In this document: piece by piece, positions 59,187 to 64,000 of the stretch | Layout of the letters: every line of letters begins with the position of its first letter | How positions within the stretch are numbered: the stretch's first letter is position 1 | Source of the DNA: Syngnathus acus | Lineage: Eukaryota > Chordata > Actinopteri > Syngnathiformes > Syngnathidae | DNA length: 64,000 nucleotides | Assembly (NCBI RefSeq): GCF_901709675.1 | Contig: NC_051105.1 | Location: 2,294,001 to 2,358,000, forward strand | Direction of reading: 5' to 3' | The notes under the pieces: generated by a model | The model's input: only the letters and a program-made list of their open reading frames with translations | What the model was told of the DNA's origin: nothing | The model's database searches: none | Position numbers and translations under genes: made by a program

Positions 59187-62100
59187 CTGCCGAGGAAATA
59201 GAGTGAGAGAGAGCCATGTGTTAGAGGCCATGCATTCATGCTGGAGACAGTGGAAATAAGTAGCTTGGGCTAATAGCAGATCATTGGAAAATATGGATGT
59301 TAAATAGGTAAAGCAACCGATTGCAATATTTGGATCTCTGTAAGTGACACAAAATAAAGCAAAGTTTGATGATTACTCAGTGAATGCTGAGAGATGATGA
59401 AATGGTGGATTAGAAAAACAGACTAATATTGCATCACAGCATAAGACCCCATGAAATGCAAATATGTACCCCATATGACTTTTTAATGTTTAAAGGCCAG
59501 CATTGTGTCATTCCATAGTCTAGTCTTGAGGTCAGATGGCCTTGCTGAGCTTTGTTGTCAGGGAGAAATTGTAAACTAATGGACAAAAGTATCAGGACAC
59601 GTGGTCATTCCAACTTAGTTAAGTGAAAATGGAAGAAAATACAGTACGTATGGTGTTGAACATTGATTAAGAGTCATGTCTCAATACATTTGCCTATTGT
59701 CAGACTCTAATGGACACTGCACCCAATTAGAGGTTCATTTGCTTCCATTTTCATTTGTTCGTTCGTTCGTTCATTCATTCGTTCATCTTCTGAACTGCTT
59801 GTCATAAGATGAATTGAAGCCTCTCATATACACTGCACACCGCATAGTTTCACACACTGAAGTGTTTGGTTGCTCAATTAATCGAATTTTAGTCATAATA
59901 CCAATTTTGGCTCCAGACGATCTCAACATTCATATCATTGTTATTATTTTGGTTTTTTGGTCAACCGTGACGCTCCATTTGATGAAAACTCATGTCGCGC
60001 GACAAGCATCCCCCCCACTCGCACTTTCTTGAGCAATGAGTGTGAGGAGAGTGTTTTTTAAACATGTTCGATAATGTTTTCCAATTTCAAAAAGATAATC
60101 GTGTCAATAATCGTGATTATGATTTTTACCCATAATCGAGCAGCCCTACTGCAAGAAACGCAATTTAGCAGTCAAGATGTGGTGGGAGAACGCTGTCGAC
60201 GGGATGTCAGTTTCTCCTGCTACATGTAACTCACCAGATTGTGTCGTCTGTCTTTCTCCTGAGGTGGTAGGGACATCCCCTGCTGCGACCGCACGTGCGA
60301 GAAAGACCTCATGGCAGGCTGTGCGGTGTCACATCGCTCGGTTCTCACAGATTCTCTGGTACGGTACCAGCGCTCCGCCTCGCACTCAGAGTACGGAGGC
60401 AGAGGGTCATCCTCTTCGGGACGGTTGCTAGGTGAGCGGCTGTAGTAGCTGTTGCCGCCCTTGCCTCTGGAGCTGCCTTTGGAGGGAGTGTCACTGTCCT
60501 CATCCGGTCGTGCGTCACCTCTGTCACCTCTCGCTTTCCTCTCCATCACGTGAGCGAGGAAAGTGCCATCATAGTCCCTGTAACAGGGTGTCCGGGATGT
60601 GAGTTCACCATCCCATGTGCCTCTTCTCGTCTGTGGCAAAGGGCTGCCACGATCCCAGCTGTCATCTTCATTTCTATAGCGACATCTCGGAGGAGGGCTG
60701 CAATCCCGAACAACAAGGGGCTCGGCCCGACGGCTACGGGAATCGTAAGAGCGTGCAAAATCCTCCAGCTCGTCCAGTGAGGCAGTGCGTCCCCTTCTGC
60801 TCAAAGGCTTCCTCTGGAGGTGCTCTGAGCGAGCGTTCCATCTGTGGGAATGGACGCGACACAGGGTGGTTACATGGACGTCACATGGATCAGAAGATTG
60901 ACTCCAAGTGTTTTGCTTTTTCTAAAAAAAAAAAGATGTATGAACCAAAAATTATATAAAATGTTCTTCTTAATTTGTTTGGCTTTTATATTGGCTTTTT
61001 TGGTGACATTTCTTTCAATCAGACATAAGTAGGGCTCTTACGATGGGGTATTTTTCTCATCGATTGTTCCATCAATTAATCAAATGAATTCGGAGAATTA
61101 CTGTTATTTGTAGAATTTTAGGGTACAATGGCTAAAAACTATTTTTTGATTATTAAAATAGTTGTTGGTTAATTTTATAATCAATAACCGATTCATTTTG
61201 ACACCTTCAGACCTTTAGAAGAGTAGTAGTCAACGCTTAAATGATGTTTGTCGAGTTATTATGGAGACTTGTTCAGTTGTTAACTCGCTGTCTGAGCAAC
61301 TTCTGCCGCTAAACACAGTAGAGGCACACTCTCATAGCAAGACATATTTTGCCTGACTGGTCCCATCACAACCCTAACCCTAACCCACCTCCCCCGACAG
61401 CAATGATATGTCTCCTTCTTTGGCATCTTCACAATCATTTATTTCAAAAGACGGCGTCATGCATGATTGAATCAAATGGTTACTATGCCCATCCCTAGAT
61501 TTTTAAGTTCTCCATCGGCAGATGGAACAAAACGCACCTCCTGTCCAGTTCATCGTCAGAGTAGTTGTCTCGTTCCCGCCTGTGTCTTCGGTTCTTTGCG
61601 CGTGGAGGCGCTCTGAGTGACGATTCATCGTCGGCGTCGGCGATGGGTGGCAGCGCCTTCACTTGGACGGTGTGGTAGGTGTGTCTGAAATCTGCATTCC
61701 CTCCCTCATGGAGAGAGCTGAGTTCGGACAGGCTGTTGGCTGTTTAGACACACGTGCCTCAACATTAAATGATGCAAGTATACAATTTCCGTTTACAGGA
61801 ACACACACAGACAGCCGCAATCAACCCCGGTCCAAGCTGCATCTGGTCGCCCTGCTCCACTCATCCCTGACACATATGGAATTAAAGATGATCATGAATG
61901 TGTTAGTTAAGTTTTGATATGACACTTACTTCCAGCTAGGTTATTTTCCACAGTAGGTATAGAAGTCATGGAGGGGATAGAGGCAATAGTGGTGAGCTTT
62001 GGCTCCACGTGTGACGGTGGAGCAAGAGGCACCACGGTGGGAACACCAGGAATGTAGTAGGGATACATTGGCATTTGGGCGGCTGGCGCGCTCTTTGCCT

Positions 62101-63144
62101 TCTTCCCGGCCTCGTATACTGCATGAGCAAAACATGCAACTCAAACGTTGAATGCCATTAAAGTCAAAGGGCTGTTGGAGATGACATAAAGTTACGTACA
62201 GTGTCGAGGGCAGCAGCAGGTGTCGGGGCAGCAGCAGCACCTCACGTAGCAGCAGCAGGAGTGTGGGCAACACTGGCACCAGCAGATACCCATCAGCAGC
62301 AGGAACAAGATGCTGCCCAGAGCCACGCAGCCTACAAATGCCCACTCTGTAATACAGACAGAAACATATGGAGACATGGGTTGTCTGACAGTAGCATGTA
62401 ACAGTGTGCATATTTATTTTTTGGACACATTCTGAGATGCTTCTTTCGTAAATGAATGCAATATTTAGCTCGTAATACACAGGTATATGTACTCATATCT
62501 AGCTATATCTCTCTCTCTCGCACTCTCTCTCTCTCTCTCTCTATATATAGTTCAGACGTCCAGGGGGCCCTACCCAAATAAATGTCAAGCCCCCCCAAGA
62601 GAGATCAATGAGACAAAATTTGACTGACTCAAATTAAGATTAATATGAAAAACATGAACAATTACTGTTTTATATAAACAGTTGCTCCACCTCCTACTCA
62701 GTAACAGCATCTACACAAGTGTAAAAGTACAACAGGTTAGTAGATCGCTAAATAAATAGAGGTAACAAATAGGCAGTAACAGTATATACACACACACACA
62801 CACACACACGCACGCTTCCTGTGTGGAGTTTGCACGTGTTGTATCATGCCCCTACTGTACAATATTGTGTCTTGTTGTACTTTATTGTGGAGCCTCGCCC
62901 ATATCGGTGGGCAAACAGCAGATTACATCCTGAACTGGTCGGCAGTTAAAAAAATGATTTTGAAAATATTATTGTCAAAATATAGTTTGAATAAATTGAC
63001 CAGTGAGAGTAAAAAGTAAAAAAAAAAAAAAAAAGAATGCAGTAAGCAGCCAAGCAAAGAGCTGAAGAAAAAGTGTTGAAAATGTACCTGGCATAATCTC
63101 CACATCAAACTCAGGTAGGATATCGGCCTGCTCAGATGTCCTGC
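59151..63144 (-). CDS. ildr1: ILDR/LSR-family (angulin) receptor, 3' part; probably ildr1
   Basis: Tricellular-junction type I membrane protein; the Ig domain and signal peptide lie beyond the right edge. Exons in transcription order: 63144-63088, 62346-62200, 62118-61930, 61739-61538, 60841-60235, 59186-59151; phases agree, 1238 nt, about 412 aa. Order: stem GRTSEQADILPEFDVEIMP; transmembrane WAFVGCVALGSILFLLLMG; the family's cysteine cluster ICWCQCCPHSCCCYVRC and CCCPDTCCCPR; LYEAGKKAKSA; NSLSELSSLHE; a serine/arginine-rich tail with SLDELEDFARSYDSRSRR, DYDGTFLAHVMERKA and DDPLPPYSE; C-terminus LSRNTLIV. Adjacency to slc15a2 argues for ildr1, but stem and tail wording is closer to human ILDR2 than to human ILDR1. 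Confidence 0.82.
59860..60160. mobile_element. hAT-like MITE in the last ildr1 intron
   Basis: The right end on the minus strand reads TAGGGCTGCTCGATTATGGG with ATAATCACGATTATTG inside, and the left side has GTTGCTCAATTAATCG. This is the common vertebrate hAT-type repeat end. Boundaries are approximate. Confidence 0.5.
61029..61205. mobile_element. Short hAT-like repeat in an ildr1 intron
   Basis: Begins TAGGGCTCTTACGATGGGGT and ends near ATAATCAATAACCGATTCA, with internal TCGATTGTTCCATCAATTAA. It looks like a MITE of the same general type. Ends and target duplication are not established. Confidence 0.4.
62347..63087 (-). other. ildr1 intron with CT and CA microsatellites
   Basis: Holds a CT tract at about 62507-62541 and a CA tract at about 62788-62810; no exon seen. 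Confidence 0.6.
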
Positions 63145-63394
63145 CTGTAGAGAGATGTAAATAAGTGGGGAAGGTTCGCAGAGGGAGCAGGAAGCATGAG
63201 AGGCAGTCATGTAGGATCAGGCCAAATTTGTAGCAATTGCTCAATTCATGGTCCTTCTGGTGTGTCTGCCTTGGCCACCAGGGACATTATAATACAGACA
63301 AGAAGAGACCAAGAGTAGTAATGCTTCTAAGTAACTATACGTCTAAGTGACCAAGTGAGATGCTTGAATCATTTTCATTAGCGGATAAAGAATA
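63145..63394 (-). other. Start of the next ildr1 intron (gene continues beyond the window)
   Basis: No Ig-domain exon is recognisable here; the missing 5' exons should lie past position 64000. Confidence 0.5.
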
Positions 63395-64000
63395 TACCGT
63401 ATTTTCCGGACTATAAGTCGCAGTTTTTTTCATAGTTTGCCCGGGGGGTGCGATTTATACTCAGGAGCGACTTATGTGTGAAATTATTAACACATTATTA
63501 TATCACTTTACATGTTATTTTCACACTAAACCGCAAGAGGGAGCTCGAGGTCTGTGTGTCAGGATTCAGAACGGCTGGAATAATTGGAACTGCAACTAAC
63601 GAGTCTGGCGTAAGCGACGTAGAAGAGGAAGCGCCTCATCTCCTACCTGTGGAATTAGCGGTGTTGTTTAAAAGTGACACAGAGGATGAAGATTTCATTG
63701 GCTTTAGTGATTTGGAGTGACACAGATGGTTTGGTAAACTTGTTAGCATGTCATTCATGCTCTAGTTATCTGTATAACTCTTAATATGTTAACATACCAG
63801 GCACGTTCTCAGTTTGTTGTTTATGTGTCATGTAACGTTAGCATACCGTACAATTATTCAACCTATTGTTGCCTCTATTGTATTTTTATTTTAAATTGCC
63901 TTTCAAGACATGTCTGTTCTTGGTGTTGATTTTATCAAATAAATTGCCCCCAAAAATACGACTTATACTCCAGTGCGACTTATATATATCTTTTCCTTAT
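63395..64000. mobile_element. DNA transposon of the CCGTATTTTCCGGACTATAA family, right end cut by the window
   Basis: Starts with TA then CCGTATTTTCCGGACTATAA and GTCGCAG, a very common teleost repeat terminus. Inner words ACTTATACTCCAGTGCGACT near the window end are the mirrored GCGACTTAT module, so the opposite end lies just outside. TA before the terminus suits a TA target duplication, but the superfamily is uncertain. An open frame (63448-63720) ends in an acidic stretch, SDTEDEDFIGFSDLE. Confidence 0.6.

Noticed and set aside
58908-59201. 97-codon plus-strand open frame
   Set aside because: Runs antisense over the last ildr1 exon and its 3' UTR, with no recognisable domain.
60220-60234. 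ildr1 ending in HNLVSYM
   Set aside because: The last four residues come from reading through a perfect GTGAGT donor; a downstream exon gives a family-like terminus.
1-64000. CRISPR arrays, bacterial operons, prophage or plasmid features
   Set aside because: Spliced genes, SINEs, LINEs and microsatellites show a vertebrate nuclear genome. The tandem array at 6-10 kb lacks the short repeat/spacer form of CRISPR.

Overview
The window is vertebrate nuclear DNA, almost certainly from a ray-finned (teleost) fish. It holds multi-exon genes with GT-AG introns, several of them only 60-100 bp long. Introns are AT-rich and exons GC-rich, with abundant CA/TG and GGAA microsatellites and fish-type interspersed repeats (Helitron-like, hAT-like, tRNA-SINE, LINE). 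I cannot name the species.

Layout, left to right: 1-5.6 kb is non-coding sequence with a tRNA-derived SINE. From 5.67 to 10.22 kb lie two tandem non-autonomous Helitron-like elements filled with a 109-153 bp minisatellite. From 10.4 to 37.3 kb is sema5b (+), 21 coding exons, about 1103 aa: signal peptide, Sema domain, PSI, seven thrombospondin type-1 repeats, one transmembrane segment and a short cytoplasmic tail. From 37.3 to 39.3 kb is repeat-rich intergenic DNA. From 39.3 to 48.0 kb is slc49a4/dirc2 (-), 9 coding exons, 468 aa, a lysosomal MFS transporter. From 48.0 to 48.76 kb is a divergent, CpG-rich promoter interval. From 48.76 to 51.87 kb is hspbap1 (+), 7 coding exons, 423 aa, a JmjC/FIH-type protein. 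From 51.7 to 57.9 kb is slc15a2 (-), 22 coding exons, 695 aa, a proton/oligopeptide transporter. From 58.1 to 58.6 kb is a decayed LINE reverse transcriptase. From 59.15 kb to beyond the useful end is the 3' part of an ILDR/LSR-family (angulin) gene (-), probably ildr1. The window ends inside a DNA transposon.

The block sema5b - slc49a4 - hspbap1 - slc15a2 - ildr1 follows human 3q13.33-q21.1, with the genes that separate HSPBAP1 and SLC15A2 in human absent here. The genes are not a pathway. They share a neighbourhood, one divergent promoter (slc49a4/hspbap1) and one pair of probably overlapping 3' ends (hspbap1/slc15a2). Exon boundaries were worked out by hand from splice signals, codon phase and recalled similarity to the human proteins; no alignment software or database was used.
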